Part shown: positions 26,101 to 33,016 of the stretch, one piece after another
How the letters are laid out: each line of letters begins with the position of its first letter
How positions within the stretch are numbered: position 1 is the stretch's first letter
From: Hydractinia symbiolongicarpus
Taxonomy: Eukaryota; Cnidaria; Hydrozoa; Anthoathecata; Hydractiniidae
NCBI RefSeq assembly: GCF_029227915.1
Contig: NC_079885.1
Span: forward strand, 23,005,001 to 23,065,000
DNA length: 60,000 nucleotides
Direction: 5' to 3'
Translations under genes and position numbers: made by a program
The notes under the pieces: model-generated
What the model was told of the DNA's origin: nothing
What the model saw: only the letters and a program-made list of their open reading frames with translations
Databases searched by the model: none

Positions 26101-29100
26101 CCTAATATCTCTGCAACCGTTTGTCAAAAATACGCGATCCTATACATTTTCTTGATAAGCGTTTCAAGACCTATACAATGAAGGCGGCAGGTATACAAAT
26201 TTCTAAAAAAAAAATTTGGGGGGTTTGACTGGCCATTGCTGACATCAGCAAAATGTTAAAACCCTTATGTCTCATTAACTGCTTATCAAAAAGATATGAT
26301 CATATACATTTTCTTGGTCAGCGTTTTAACATCTGCATAGTACAGGCAACGAATAAACTAAATTTCGCCAAATATTTTTGTAATTGCACTCCTGACGTCG
26401 GCAAAAAATCTAAAACAACCTACTTTTCCATTGTCCTTCTGCCTAAGTGGATTTTTCCACGGGCCTTATCGACTAGTGAAATATAATTTGAAATATTATA
26501 ATGTCTTCAGCATTATATTGTCTTAGGTCCTGTTCCCAAGCCATCAATAATGATTATTAAAATAATATTAATTTTAATAATAAATTTTTAATAATAAAAT
26601 AATATTAATTAATTAATTAATAATTAATTAATTAATTAATTAATTAATTAATTAATTAATTAATTAATTAATTAATTAATTAATTAATTAATCGTTAAGA
26701 GTGTTGCGTTGAAAGCATAACTGAAGACTACAATTTTATTTTGTTTTCTTTAATAGCGAAGACGGAACATTTTGGCGTTTGCTCATCGTGGTTGCACTCT
26801 CTAGTGGAGGATGATACTGTTCCTTGCCATATCAGACCGTAAGTACAACTATACTCTTTCCGTATATATATATAAAAGTCAGATACAAATGACATAAAAG
26901 TGTTTACTAGAACTTGTTAAAGATAAAAACTAGCTTAAGAGAAATGTTAGCGGTAAAAAACTTACTGCATGCGCAAACAAAACGCCGAGTTTATGTCTCC
27001 ACGTCTTAGTTAAAACCATATGTTGTCTATTTTACTACGTGACGTCAACTACTCCGACACACAAGATGTAGAACCCGATAAATCTTTGAAAAACGGACTC
27101 ACAAAAGCTAGTACTGTTTATATGTGAATAAATAACTGTAATACCATAAATGTGGCTTTGTAGCTACCTTGCTTTTGCTACACATGTAGAATGGGTTTGT
27201 CGCCATTATTTTTGACCAGGATTGTAGCAAACTTTATAAGTGGAAAAATGCAAAAAGACATTGTATTGGCATTATGCGTAATTTCCGTTTGAAGGCTATG
27301 TGTGACAACTAGCTGCCTACCTTCTTCTGATTTCTTAAATTATCATTAAATGCGAAGCCGCATTAAGTAAAACACTAATATTAAGTGTTACTGTAATTGT
27401 CGTACCAGTTAAAAGAATACGCTAGATTCCATCTGTATTAGTAAACTTCATTTCCCGATTTTACTTTTAGTAGCCAAAAAGCATCAATTTCGATTTTCTT
27501 CTTCTTTAAGTTAATTAGTAGTTAGCTATATTGACAGGCCAATGCGAAACTATGTCTGATTTATTGTGTTAAGTCATGTCTTGTTTTGTTCAGTAACTTT
27601 TGTTGTCACACATGTTTTGCCTTGTTTCATTATTTTTGGAACTAAAATCAGTCCTGGCCAAACCTTTTGCTTTTCATGAAAAAAAACGCTAGGTATTTAA
27701 TAAGGCAAAACTAAATAGGTGTATCTATAATATTTTGATGCTGTTGCTAAAGAATTGTTTCGTAAGCCGGTTTAACTTGGCTTATTATCTTTAATATATA
27801 GCTCAATATAATATGTAACTATATAACTTAAAATAAAGCCTATATAGTATATAAGACTTACCTTAAAAACTTAGATGTTTGTAAAAATATTGATTTGAAG
27901 AATTTAGGAAAACCTATTACACGGCGTAAAAAAATTATAGCTTTGGAGAGCTACAAGAAAACATGAACTCGTTATACGTAATTAAAAATTCCATTAATCG
28001 ACAATTAATCATGGAAAGATAATACCCAAAGTGAATCTTTAATCTATTTTCGTGTTTAAGTAGGCGTACATAGTTCCAATTTCTTAATGTCTTTATTGAT
28101 TTGTTTTTACAATTTTTTTTGCCAATAGAGCACCAAAATTCCATTTGCCAGAAAAAGAGAACGTTCCCGTCATTATGATTGGTCCTGGTACCGGCATAGC
28201 TCCATTCAGATCCTTTTGGGAAGAGCGTGTTTATCAAATCAGTAAAAATCCAGAACTGAAATCCAATATGCATTTATATTTTGGTTGTCGTAATTCGAAG
28301 TTAGATAACATTTATTGCGCAGAACGCAAAAAAGCATATTCGACTGGAGTGTTTAAAACGAGTTTGACCGCATTTTCAAGAGAAGACAATAAACCGAAGG
28401 TATAATGGCTAATTTGTATGTGAATTGTCTTTAAAACTTGCATTAATCAATCTTTTTTGATAGGTGTACGTGCAAGACTTAATTCGAGCAAATTCTGACG
28501 AAATACTTTATTTAATCATCCAATATGGCGGACATGTTTATGTCTGTGGTGATGTAAAGATGGCAGCGAGTGTTAATAAGGCCTTGATTGAACTAATTGA
28601 AGAATTTGGGGCATTTACTGACGAAGAAGCAACATATATCGTGGATACTATGAAGGTATAATGTTCGAACAAAACTTTCTCTTTCCTTTTGTTTTTAGCC
28701 ATTTGGTTTATTTGTTTGTTTGCTTTTTCTGGTGAAATTAAAATCATCAGAAACTCCATTCTCCCGGTATATGATATCATACTGCACTTGTATATTTATT
28801 GGTTGAATTCAGTCAGGTGTAAATTTATATACTACGGCGACTAAAGAAAATTCTGTGTTGGTGGCATTTTTCTTATTGTCAAACCCTAAATTTCCATTAA
28901 TTTAAAATAATCCTCTGTTACAATTAGATATCATATAGATGGATTGTTTATTTGCATCACATAGCTGGAAATTTTAAAACCTTAAGTTTTGCACTTTCAT
29001 GATTGCAAAACACATGATTGTACTGGATAATGTAACCCGTGATGCTACAATTTCTAGTATATTATCAACTGTTATTATTGCGATTTTTAAGAATAAGTAG

Positions 29101-31010
29101 CCTGTGAAAAAATCTACGGAAATTAGCCTGTCGTACCATCAATTTTTTTGTAATATTTTTATTTATATAGAATTTTATTACTTGTAAGTACTTCGCAATG
29201 TTTATAATTAATGGAGTTACTCTGTGTGGGGTCCAAAATAAAGTAGTGATGCAATTATTTTAAAAAGAATACGGCTATTATTATACAGACTAGTCGTTAG
29301 CCCGTGGAAAAATCCACGGGTTCGCCCGTCCTTTAAATTCACTGCTCGCAACAAAGTGGACAAAAATATATCGCATTTGGTATTGGTTCACATTATGAAA
29401 ATTTCGTGATTCCGTTACGGGACGCGGCTCTCGCGGACACACAGACAGACGACGGCTATTATTAAAGAGATTTTGTGTGATAGCGTAATTGTATGCTCTG
29501 CGTTGGCAAAGAAATACAGACTTTTATTCTGATTTAGAGAGATGGACGTTACCATGAAGATATCTTTGGTGTATTCAAACACAAAGAAGTAACAACAAAA
29601 GTGAGAGAAGCAGTTAAAAGGTTAGAACTCACGTCAAAGCACTCTGCTCTTGCTATGGTGTTGTCATAAACTGCCTTGGCTGGATGGCTAACATTTTTGC
29701 CGACTAGAAAATATTTTTGAATCTAAAATATCACTGACAAAACATCATACTTATTTTCAGCTTTAAGGCGAGATATAGCTTCTCATCCGTTAATCTTGAA
29801 CATGAAATTGTATTTAGCTTTTTCTAAGAAAGGGCACAGTTATTTCACACTATTTTACAATTTTTCTAATGTCAGCTGAAATAAAATTCACACGACTGGT
29901 ATTGTAGCTGGCATTAGGAAAAATTTTAATGGATTATTATAATAGCTTTTGATTGCTTATATATACAAATTTAGCTCTAAAGAGTATATGTTTTGCTTTC
30001 TTTAGGAAAAGAAATGCTTCCATGCGAGGCGTAAGTTCCAATTTAATATGTTATACTTATAGAAAACATGAACACAACAATTCACATTACAACGGCCTTG
30101 TTTACCCACCTAAGATTATGTTGATTTTTCTTGCTTTTATTGTCTCAAACCATGTATGATTTTTCTGTCTTTAAATACAGTTATTGTGAAAGTTCAATTA
30201 TTTAGTTTATTAACTATAACTAAATTATCACTATAATTTTTATATTTCAAACGCTGTTTTCGAAGTCAAACGTTAAAATACAAGCTTATACACCTTTCCA
30301 GAGACTTATTCTTTTGATGTGCCGCAACTTTTTCTGTTGAGTTTTATGAAAAACGGACAACAGATTTGAATTCCTTATCAAAAATGTCATAAACAAAGAA
30401 AATTTCGAAACAATGCAGCAAGTAAACAACCTGCTATTCTAATTTAAAAATTTGTGGCATGTCCAACCTCTTTTTGAAAACGAGGACTTTAACTGTGATA
30501 TATATCTCCTCAAAGTAGCACTTTCTGTTGGCGTATCAAGTTAAACTTTTACACAGAAATTAAACAAACTATTCTGAATTCAAATATGGTATTCATATTT
30601 TACGAGGTTAAAAAAAGTAAGACTCATGGTCTCGGGAAAGGTGTATTTTTCGCTTAATTTATATTGCTTCTAATACATAAAAAATTCATACCGAAAATCG
30701 TCGACTGAAAATCCTCAATAATATGAGTAGACTATATTACTATTTGAACCACTGATGTTGTCGTTCTTTAGATGCAATGCATTGAATGTTGTAGTTGCCA
30801 GAGTTATTCACATGACGTTGTAATAAAAACAGCAATTGTCGGATCATAATAACCTAAAATATTTCAAATACCTTAACATTAATAATAAAATGTGCATATA
30901 ATTGTAAGGAATCTCAGTCAAAAAATCACAGCTTAAGGGAAAAAAACACGTTCGTAATTTTTTATTTTTTATTTCAGAGCATGAATTTCGGCGTTCCTAC
31001 GTTTATGTAA
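7968..31010 (+). CDS. NOS: Nitric oxide synthase, 28 coding exons, 1157 aa
   Basis: NOS makes NO and citrulline from L-arginine, oxygen and NADPH as a homodimer with heme, tetrahydrobiopterin, FMN, FAD and calmodulin. In the spliced product I see the zinc-site Cys76 and Cys81, the heme-ligand Cys169 in [13 protein letters not shown], substrate Glu346 in WYMATEIG, the [10 protein letters not shown] pterin/dimer region near 430-439, a basic calmodulin-binding linker at about 477-505, FMN motif ATETGKS at 511-517, an insert at 571-610, FAD motif RFYSISSSP from 902, NADPH motifs [10 protein letters not shown] from 975 and VCGD at 1074-1077, and a C-terminal tail. All exon phases join and the total, 3474 nt, is divisible by three. 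The start is the first ATG after an in-frame TAA at 7962. There is no N-terminal PDZ domain. The insert and linker argue for a calcium/calmodulin-regulated enzyme. Identity is very secure; the two smallest 3' exons are inferred. Confidence 0.96.
7980..8099 (+). repeat. 60-bp tandem duplication inside NOS exon 1
   Basis: Two 60-bp units, 7980-8039 and 8040-8099, encode related 20-residue blocks that both start EEV and contain APTNEG. The unit is a multiple of three, so the frame is kept. Confidence 0.85.
8184..9047 (+). other. NOS intron 1
   Basis: Intron from GTGAGT to TATATTTTAG. AT-rich, with no element recognised. Confidence 0.85.
9048..9205 (+). CDS. NOS: NOS exon 2 (zinc-tetrathiolate Cys pair)
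   Basis: Residues 73-124 plus two bases. [11 protein letters not shown] carries the Cys-x4-Cys pair (76, 81) that binds structural zinc at the NOS dimer interface, followed by a helix ending QYYASMN. Acceptor ATTTTAG, donor GTAATA, ends in phase 2. Confidence 0.95.
9206..10100 (+). other. NOS intron 2
   Basis: AT-rich intron of about 0.9 kb, GTAATA to AATTTTAG. No gene or element recognised; the open frame at 9855-10094 is chance. Confidence 0.85.
10101..10263 (+). CDS. NOS: NOS exon 3 (heme-thiolate Cys)
   Basis: Residues 125-179. It contains EIEETGTYD and the signature [13 protein letters not shown]; Cys169 is the proximal heme ligand. Acceptor AATTTTAG, donor GTAAGA, ends in phase 0. Confidence 0.97.
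10719..10810 (+). CDS. NOS: NOS exon 4
   Basis: Residues 180-209 plus two bases: [20 protein letters not shown] then TNEGNL, matching the oxygenase helix that precedes the SAITIFP-type strand. Acceptor GATTCAG, donor GTGAGT. Confidence 0.95.
10835..11154 (+). mobile_element. Candidate tRNA-derived SINE in NOS intron 4
   Basis: The head resembles a tRNA: A-box-like GTAGTGGTAGCGCC near 10850, an anticodon-loop-like CTTGTAA, and a B-box-like GGTTGGAGTCT near 10890, followed by CTCCGGCGCA. About 250 bp of unrelated body follow. Identical 10-bp sequences GTTACCGCAT at 10825-10834 and 11155-11164 flank it and look like a target-site duplication. The acceptor arm is not preserved, so this is not a functional tRNA. 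The right duplication lies about 20 nt before the exon 5 acceptor. Confidence 0.6.
11184..11325 (+). CDS. NOS: NOS exon 5
   Basis: Residues 210-257, with [25 protein letters not shown] and [10 protein letters not shown]. These fit the oxygenase core. Donor is CAG/GTTGGT, the same form as exon 11. Ends in phase 0. Confidence 0.96.
11326..11837 (+). other. NOS intron 5
   Basis: Intron GTTGGT to TTTACAG, AT-rich. Open frames at 11390-11777 are chance. Nothing recognised. Confidence 0.85.
11838..11977 (+). CDS. NOS: NOS exon 6
   Basis: Residues 258-303 plus two bases: [20 protein letters not shown] and the downstream [11 protein letters not shown], matching the FDVLPLVLQA and FEIP conserved blocks. 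Ends in phase 2 before GTAAGG. Confidence 0.96.
12191..12301 (+). CDS. NOS: NOS exon 7
   Basis: Residues 304-340 plus two bases of Trp341. [12 protein letters not shown] and FTAAPFNGW are the conserved active-site strands around the heme distal pocket. Donor GTAAGA. Confidence 0.96.
12624..12687 (+). CDS. NOS: NOS exon 8 (substrate Glu)
   Basis: Residues 341-362: [20 protein letters not shown]. Glu346 corresponds to the family's L-arginine guanidinium-binding glutamate. Only 64 nt. The ORF track's longer reading is intronic. Acceptor TTTTAG, donor GTATGT. Confidence 0.95.
12816..12917 (+). CDS. NOS: NOS exon 9
   Basis: Residues 363-396, including [19 protein letters not shown], the helix before the dimer interface. 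Exactly 34 codons, phase 0 on both sides. Donor GTATGT. Confidence 0.95.
13130..13198 (+). CDS. NOS: NOS exon 10
   Basis: Residues 397-419: [19 protein letters not shown], the conserved DHHxASESFMKH block. 23 codons, phase 0 on both sides. Confidence 0.96.
13346..13429 (+). CDS. NOS: NOS exon 11 (pterin/dimer block)
   Basis: Residues 420-447: [17 protein letters not shown] then VFHQ. In NOS the Trp residues of this block pack on tetrahydrobiopterin and the dimer interface. 28 codons, phase 0 on both sides, donor CAG/GTTGGT. Confidence 0.97.
13430..14962 (+). other. NOS intron 11 (1.5 kb)
   Basis: AT-rich intron with poly-A/T runs and several TTTCGCGAA-like motifs around 14250-14530, of the kind that recur at 41790 and 51180. 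These suggest an old transposon remnant, but I could not define ends. Confidence 0.6.
14963..15081 (+). CDS. NOS: NOS exon 12 (linker, start of calmodulin site)
   Basis: Residues 448-486 plus two bases. [18 protein letters not shown] ends the oxygenase domain; [13 protein letters not shown] opens the basic amphipathic calmodulin-binding helix at about 477-505. Donor GTAAGT. Confidence 0.96.
15331..15580 (+). CDS. NOS: NOS exon 13 (calmodulin site end, FMN module)
   Basis: Residues 487-570. It completes the calmodulin helix ([16 protein letters not shown]), then gives the flavodoxin FMN P-loop [11 protein letters not shown] and the [13 protein letters not shown] loop. Donor GTAATA, phase 0. 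It is the longest exon of the linker region. Confidence 0.97.
15581..16173 (+). other. NOS intron 13
   Basis: About 0.6 kb, GTAATA to CATTTAG; no element recognised. Confidence 0.8.
16174..16214 (+). CDS. NOS: NOS exon 14 (short, 41 nt)
   Basis: Residues 571-583 plus two bases of Arg584: [13 protein letters not shown]. This begins the insert between the two halves of the FMN module. Acceptor CATTTAG, donor GTAAGT, ends in phase 2. Too short to appear as an open frame. Confidence 0.85.
16288..16556 (-). mobile_element. Helitron-like non-autonomous element H1 with (GACG)n
   Basis: On the - strand the element runs from TCTATATTATAACAC (5' end, preceded by A) to a hairpin with arms CCCGTGGA/TCCACGGG followed by CTAACGACTAG. 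The interior is almost entirely a GACG tetranucleotide tract. It shares ends with copies at 21498, 29290, 41591 and 51042. The base after CTAG is C here, not the T seen at the other complete copies. It lies in NOS intron 14. Confidence 0.75.
16321..16534. repeat. (GACG)n microsatellite
   Basis: An almost pure GACG/CGGA tract of about 210 bp interrupted by one GATG unit near 16511. All six frames on it give RTDG or VRPS repeat proteins that are artefacts. Confidence 0.98.
16611..16691 (+). CDS. NOS: NOS exon 15 (autoinhibitory-type insert)
   Basis: Residues 584-610 plus two bases: a basic start ([10 protein letters not shown]) then a Ser/Thr-rich stretch ([13 protein letters not shown]). It sits where constitutive mammalian NOS enzymes carry the autoinhibitory loop. 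The exon is 81 nt and in phase 2 at both ends, so it can be skipped without changing frame. Acceptor CTTCAG, donor GTATGT. Confidence 0.85.
16692..17167 (+). other. NOS intron 15
   Basis: About 0.5 kb, AT-rich. A small inverted repeat around AACAGCCATTTGTATGCAAAAGGCTGTT lies near 17000-17030. No gene recognised. Confidence 0.8.
17168..17342 (+). CDS. NOS: NOS exon 16 (FMN module second half)
   Basis: Residues 611-669. [18 protein letters not shown] and [17 protein letters not shown] are hallmark NOS flavodoxin blocks. Acceptor CTTTTTAAG, donor GTGTGC. Phase 0 at the end. Confidence 0.97.
17391..17529 (+). repeat. 12-bp G-rich minisatellite in NOS intron 16
   Basis: About eleven units of GGGTGGGAGGAA, with a few GGGTAGGA, GGTTGGGA and GGGTGAGA variants, begin 48 nt after the exon 16 donor. 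Each pair of units offers four runs of three Gs, so the RNA-sense strand could fold into G-quadruplexes. Confidence 0.95.
17530..18082 (+). other. Rest of NOS intron 16
   Basis: Contains a 102-codon open frame at 17665-17973 that I do not recognise. It has no splice context and is probably chance or an old repeat. Confidence 0.6.
18083..18227 (+). CDS. NOS: NOS exon 17
   Basis: Residues 670-717 plus one base: SACDVFCV then [14 protein letters not shown], the region joining the FMN module to the FAD/NADPH reductase. Donor is AAAG/GTTAGA, the same unusual form as exon 26. Ends in phase 1. Confidence 0.93.
18228..18895 (+). other. NOS intron 17
   Basis: AT-rich, about 0.7 kb, GTTAGA to TTCCAG. 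Open frames at 18328-18837 show no protein features. Nothing recognised. Confidence 0.8.
18896..18974 (+). CDS. NOS: NOS exon 18
   Basis: Residues 718-743 plus two bases. [22 protein letters not shown] matches the family's RLLSRQNLQSxKSSR block that opens the FAD domain. Donor GTAAGA. Confidence 0.94.
18975..19389 (+). other. NOS intron 18
   Basis: About 0.4 kb; no element recognised. Confidence 0.8.
19390..19568 (+). CDS. NOS: NOS exon 19
   Basis: Residues 744-803 (first and last codons split). [14 protein letters not shown] is the conserved FAD-domain YxPGDHLG block. Acceptor TATTTTAG, donor GTTTGT, ends in phase 1. Confidence 0.95.
19569..20198 (+). other. NOS intron 19
   Basis: About 0.6 kb; no element recognised. 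Confidence 0.8.
20199..20365 (+). CDS. NOS: NOS exon 20
   Basis: Residues 804-859. [21 protein letters not shown] is the FAD-domain LPPCTxxQAxxxYLDITTPP block. Phase 0 end, donor AAAG/GTAAAG. Confidence 0.96.
20648..20773 (+). CDS. NOS: NOS exon 21
   Basis: Residues 860-901: [19 protein letters not shown] then [10 protein letters not shown]. 42 codons, phase 0 on both sides. Confidence 0.96.
20774..21197 (+). other. NOS intron 21
   Basis: About 0.4 kb with a poly-T/poly-G run near 21000; nothing else recognised. Confidence 0.8.
21198..21282 (+). CDS. NOS: NOS exon 22 (FAD RxYS motif)
   Basis: Residues 902-929 plus one base. [20 protein letters not shown] contains the RxYS FAD-binding motif and the strand before the GVCSSW block. 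Donor GTAAGA, phase 1. Confidence 0.97.
21498..22081 (+). mobile_element. Helitron-like element H3 (complete)
   Basis: It begins TCTTTTATAATAATACGC after an A and ends CCTTATCGACTAG before a T. A hairpin with stem GTGGA/TCCAC lies about 12 nt before CTAG. These are Helitron hallmarks: no inverted repeats, insertion between A and T, 5' TC, 3' CTRR with a subterminal hairpin. The interior holds a GTGTGTCCGTCTGTCTGTGACAG block shared with H4 and H5. No coding capacity. Confidence 0.75.
22082..22330 (+). mobile_element. Helitron-like element H4, 5' portion
   Basis: It starts TCTCTTATAATAATACGG directly after the CTAG of H3, in the same orientation, and shares the GTCTGTCTGTGACAGGCAAAG block. I found no matching hairpin and CTAG end before the one that closes H5 at 26476, so H4 is truncated or its body continues into the satellite region. 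The given end is where similarity to H3 stops. Confidence 0.6.
22330..25735. repeat. Degenerate satellite with duplicated margins
   Basis: About 22330-23400 and 24830-25735 are diverged direct repeats. Both contain AGTAAGAACTTT, the GCAGACTCGCATTT block, CATAAATAGCTAGCT and GACATCCTGTTAAACTT. Between them recur loose units of roughly 100-200 bp built on AACTTTTGTGGGAAAA, ATGCAATAT and TTTTTGTTGATTCAAATT. Copies are visible near 23380, 23560, 23670, 24060, 24140, 24210, 24375 and 24560. No reading frame of note. Confidence 0.6.
25740..26476 (+). mobile_element. Helitron-like element H5
   Basis: Over several hundred bases this copy is nearly identical to H3 (GACGTTACGACGCGACGAAAA and the GAGGCCAAATAACTTGGAAACG block). 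The 3' end is complete, with hairpin GTGGATTTTTCCAC, CCTTATCGACTAG, then T. The 5' TC is not clear: ATAATAATACGCTAGG follows GACG, so the first bases are altered. Confidence 0.7.
26607..26692. repeat. (AATT)n microsatellite
   Basis: A run of about 86 bp of AATT/TTAA repeats, 64 bp before exon 23. It provides many TTAA sites. Confidence 0.97.
26757..26838 (+). CDS. NOS: NOS exon 23
   Basis: Residues 930-956 plus two bases. [20 protein letters not shown] matches the HGVCSSWL FAD/NADPH-domain block. Acceptor TTAATAG, donor GTAAGT. Confidence 0.97.
26839..28128 (+). other. NOS intron 23 (1.3 kb)
   Basis: AT-rich with no element or exon recognised. Confidence 0.8.
28129..28399 (+). CDS. NOS: NOS exon 24 (NADPH pyrophosphate site)
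   Basis: Residues 957-1047: [40 protein letters not shown] and [19 protein letters not shown] (from 975) and FGCR are NADPH-binding motifs of the ferredoxin-reductase fold. The longest coding exon of the gene, 271 nt. Confidence 0.98.
28464..28655 (+). CDS. NOS: NOS exon 25
   Basis: Residues 1048-1111: [14 protein letters not shown] and [18 protein letters not shown], the adenine-ribose NADPH block. 64 codons, phase 0 on both sides. The donor is AAG/GTATAA. Confidence 0.98.
28656..29537 (+). other. NOS intron 25
   Basis: About 0.9 kb. It contains the Helitron-like copy H2 near its 3' end and is otherwise unremarkable AT-rich DNA. Confidence 0.85.
29290..29470 (-). mobile_element. Helitron-like element H2 (181 bp, complete)
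   Basis: Read on the - strand: A, then TCTCTTTAATAATAGCCGTC at the 5' end, and hairpin arms CCCGTGGA/TCCACGGG before CTAACGACTAG, then T. Both ends and the A/T insertion context are intact, making it one of the clearest copies. Confidence 0.8.
29538..29620 (+). CDS. NOS: NOS exon 26 (start of C-terminal tail)
   Basis: Residues 1112-1138 plus two bases. [18 protein letters not shown] is the strongly conserved end of the reductase domain. The proposed donor is AAAAG/GTTAGA, the form used by exon 17. If it is not used, the frame reads 16 further residues to a TAA at 29667-29669, giving a tail without the basic phosphosite. Confidence 0.9.
30006..30030 (+). CDS. NOS: NOS exon 27 (25-nt microexon, tail phosphosite)
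   Basis: Completes Arg1139 and adds KRNASMRG. Acceptor TGCTTTCTTTAG and donor GGC/GTAAGT are both strong, and the phases fit. It creates R-K-R-N-A-S, the R-x-R-x-x-S basic site found at the same place in vertebrate nNOS and eNOS tails. Inferred from splice signals and family logic. Confidence 0.65.
30978..31010 (+). CDS. NOS: NOS exon 28 (last coding exon)
   Basis: Follows a strong acceptor (TTTTTTATTTCAG) and reads [10 protein letters not shown] then TAA, in phase with exon 27. The final TFM would fit a class I PDZ-ligand pattern, but that is speculative for such a short tail. Confidence 0.55.
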   Translation, partial: SMNFGVPTFM

Positions 31011-31901
31011 TACCAGTACACAACAGAAAAAGACGAAAAAATTATTTGTTTCTTAATTGTTTCTTGTAGTTGTAGTTTATCTTCATTTACATTGTATTTT
31101 ATTTCTATCTTATTGCAATATCCACAAAGTCGCACAAGGAAAGTCACGTTATATAAAATTCACACAAAGAAAAATGGTTTTGTTTAAATGCCATTAATAT
31201 TCCTTTGTAAAGCAAACAAATGACTTGCAAAGTGAAACCATTATTGAGTCTAAAAATGGAAGATTTTCCACTGAAGTAAGTGAAGGCAACGAAAATGAAC
31301 ACTAAACGGAGACTTCAATGGTTTCTTTTCTTCTCTTTATATGTTTTTATACATAATTCACTGTTTAACAATGTGAACCAATACTTTATTTTAATTTAAC
31401 AATTTATATATATAATGCATTTTTTGTAATATAGATTTATTTTTGTGCTGATGTTATACAAAATTATATTTTACAGTGACGGTTCTATCATTCAAATTTC
31501 CTTAAAAAATAATCATTTATTCCTTGCGGATAAGAAGCGATAACATATATCTGCTTCCGATATTTATTCCTTTTTTTTATTCACATTTTTTATTTTACCA
31601 TTTTTATACAAAGATAAGAATAAATTTCTGTTTAGTGAATTGTTAGTTTTAGAGAAGTTAAGAATTGCATTAATTTCGTGTTAGAACTTTTGTATTTTTA
31701 CCGTATTGTATTTTTTTACTTCAAATAGAATTCAGTCTGGCTGAATTTTAAATTATTAAAAAAAGGGAATAATCTCTGTCATTTTCCTTACTTCTCTGTT
31801 GTAATCTACTATCTGCAAATCCCTTCACCAAAAAATAAACATATCCCCACATAAATTTTGTATAAGATTTGACAGTTTTTGGCATTGATGCACTGTACGC
31901 A
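31011..31901 (+). other. Probable NOS 3' UTR and flank
   Basis: AT-rich, with no open frame of note. The first clear AATAAA after the stop is at 31619-31624, giving a plausible 3' UTR of about 0.6 kb. Confidence 0.5.
31619..31624 (+). promoter_or_regulatory. Candidate poly(A) signal of NOS
   Basis: AATAAA, about 610 nt after the inferred stop codon. Confidence 0.45.
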
Positions 31902-32655
31902 TTAACCCTATTCGGTCCGGGGTGGGCGGATTCCGCCCCCCCTGACGGTTTTTTTTTAATAACTCCTGATTGCTTTGTTATATGGCTATGATACTTACTG
32001 AGTTTCAACATTTATCTATTAGACACCTGCATGCTAATTTTTTAGGTCCCATACCTTTCAGAGGCTTTGATATTGGCCATTACTCGAAACTACCCCTAAA
32101 AATCTCTTTGAAATCCTTATAATGGGGAAAATATAATAACTCTTGTTAGGATTATCCTTAGAACTTGAAACTTGCAACACAACTTTATTTCATCAAGAAG
32201 AATCATTTTGAATAATTTTAACACGTGACTAATCCGATTTCCCGATTTTATCGGATTTCACCCGAAAATCGGAAAAAACGGTTTTTCGGGCAATTTTTGG
32301 CAATTTTTTATCCGATCCATGTAAAAACCGGAAGATATGTTAAATAACTTTTATTTAGCTTTTAGAAACTTCAAACAGAATGTAAAAATTCGCTCTAGAA
32401 CGAAAGTAATTATATTTTAAGCAGATAGTGGCATTTTTGACAATTTTCAAGCTTCTGATGACGTCACAGAAAATGTGCTGACGCAAGCAAAAGCTTATTG
32501 GCGCCATTTTGTTCCTTTTATGACGTACTATAAGTGTGCCAAGTTTGATTTAATTTGAACAATCCTATGAAAAGGTATTGAGGGGGGGGCGGAATCCGCC
32601 CCCCCCCCCCCCCGGTCATAGTATGTTCAAAAAACCCCGGACCGAATAGGGTTAA
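31902..32655 (+). mobile_element. piggyBac-like MITE, intact copy 2
   Basis: Perfect inverted ends: TTAA plus CCCTATTCGGTCCGGGG on the left, and the exact reverse complement ending GGGTTAA on the right (31902-31922 and 32635-32655). TTAA target duplication and CCC...GGG termini are piggyBac hallmarks. Next to each end lies a G/C-run palindrome (GGGCGGATTCCGCCC type). No transposase frame. This is the reference copy for the degenerate ones at 3122, 42850, 46985, 50312 and 55378. Confidence 0.85.
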
Positions 32656-33016
32656 GAAAGGTCACTTCTTAAAACAACTCAATGTTCGCCTTTAAATGTT
32701 CCATTTGTCAACAAATGTACCTGAATGAACACCACAAAATTTTAAAAAACATTATTGTGCAATATCATTCTTAATCATGGGTGCATAGTGAACGTTTAAG
32801 GAACAATTTGAGCTTAAGTGGGGCTAAATATTCTTGTTTATAACATAATTTAAGCATTATATGTTTTTAGAGTGCCTTTAACAAATAATTTATGACCTCT
32901 TGCTGTTTTAGCCGTTTAGCTAATTAGGTGTGTGAATGAAACAAATTACAACACACAACACTAATATAACTCAAGGATAGATCAGGAACTCATCCGCGTG
33001 ACACCAATCACTTTTG

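Larger units (their letters stand above)
21283..26756 (+). other. NOS intron 22 (5.5 kb, repeat-filled)
   Basis: The largest intron of the gene. It is occupied by two Helitron-like elements in tandem, a degenerate tandem-repeat block with a duplicated margin, a third Helitron-like element and an AATT microsatellite, each listed separately. No host exon was found inside. Confidence 0.9.

Noticed and set aside
29621-29669. Simple read-through as the only NOS C-terminus
   Set aside because: Kept as an alternative only: the spliced form uses a donor type seen elsewhere in the gene and restores a family-conserved phosphosite.
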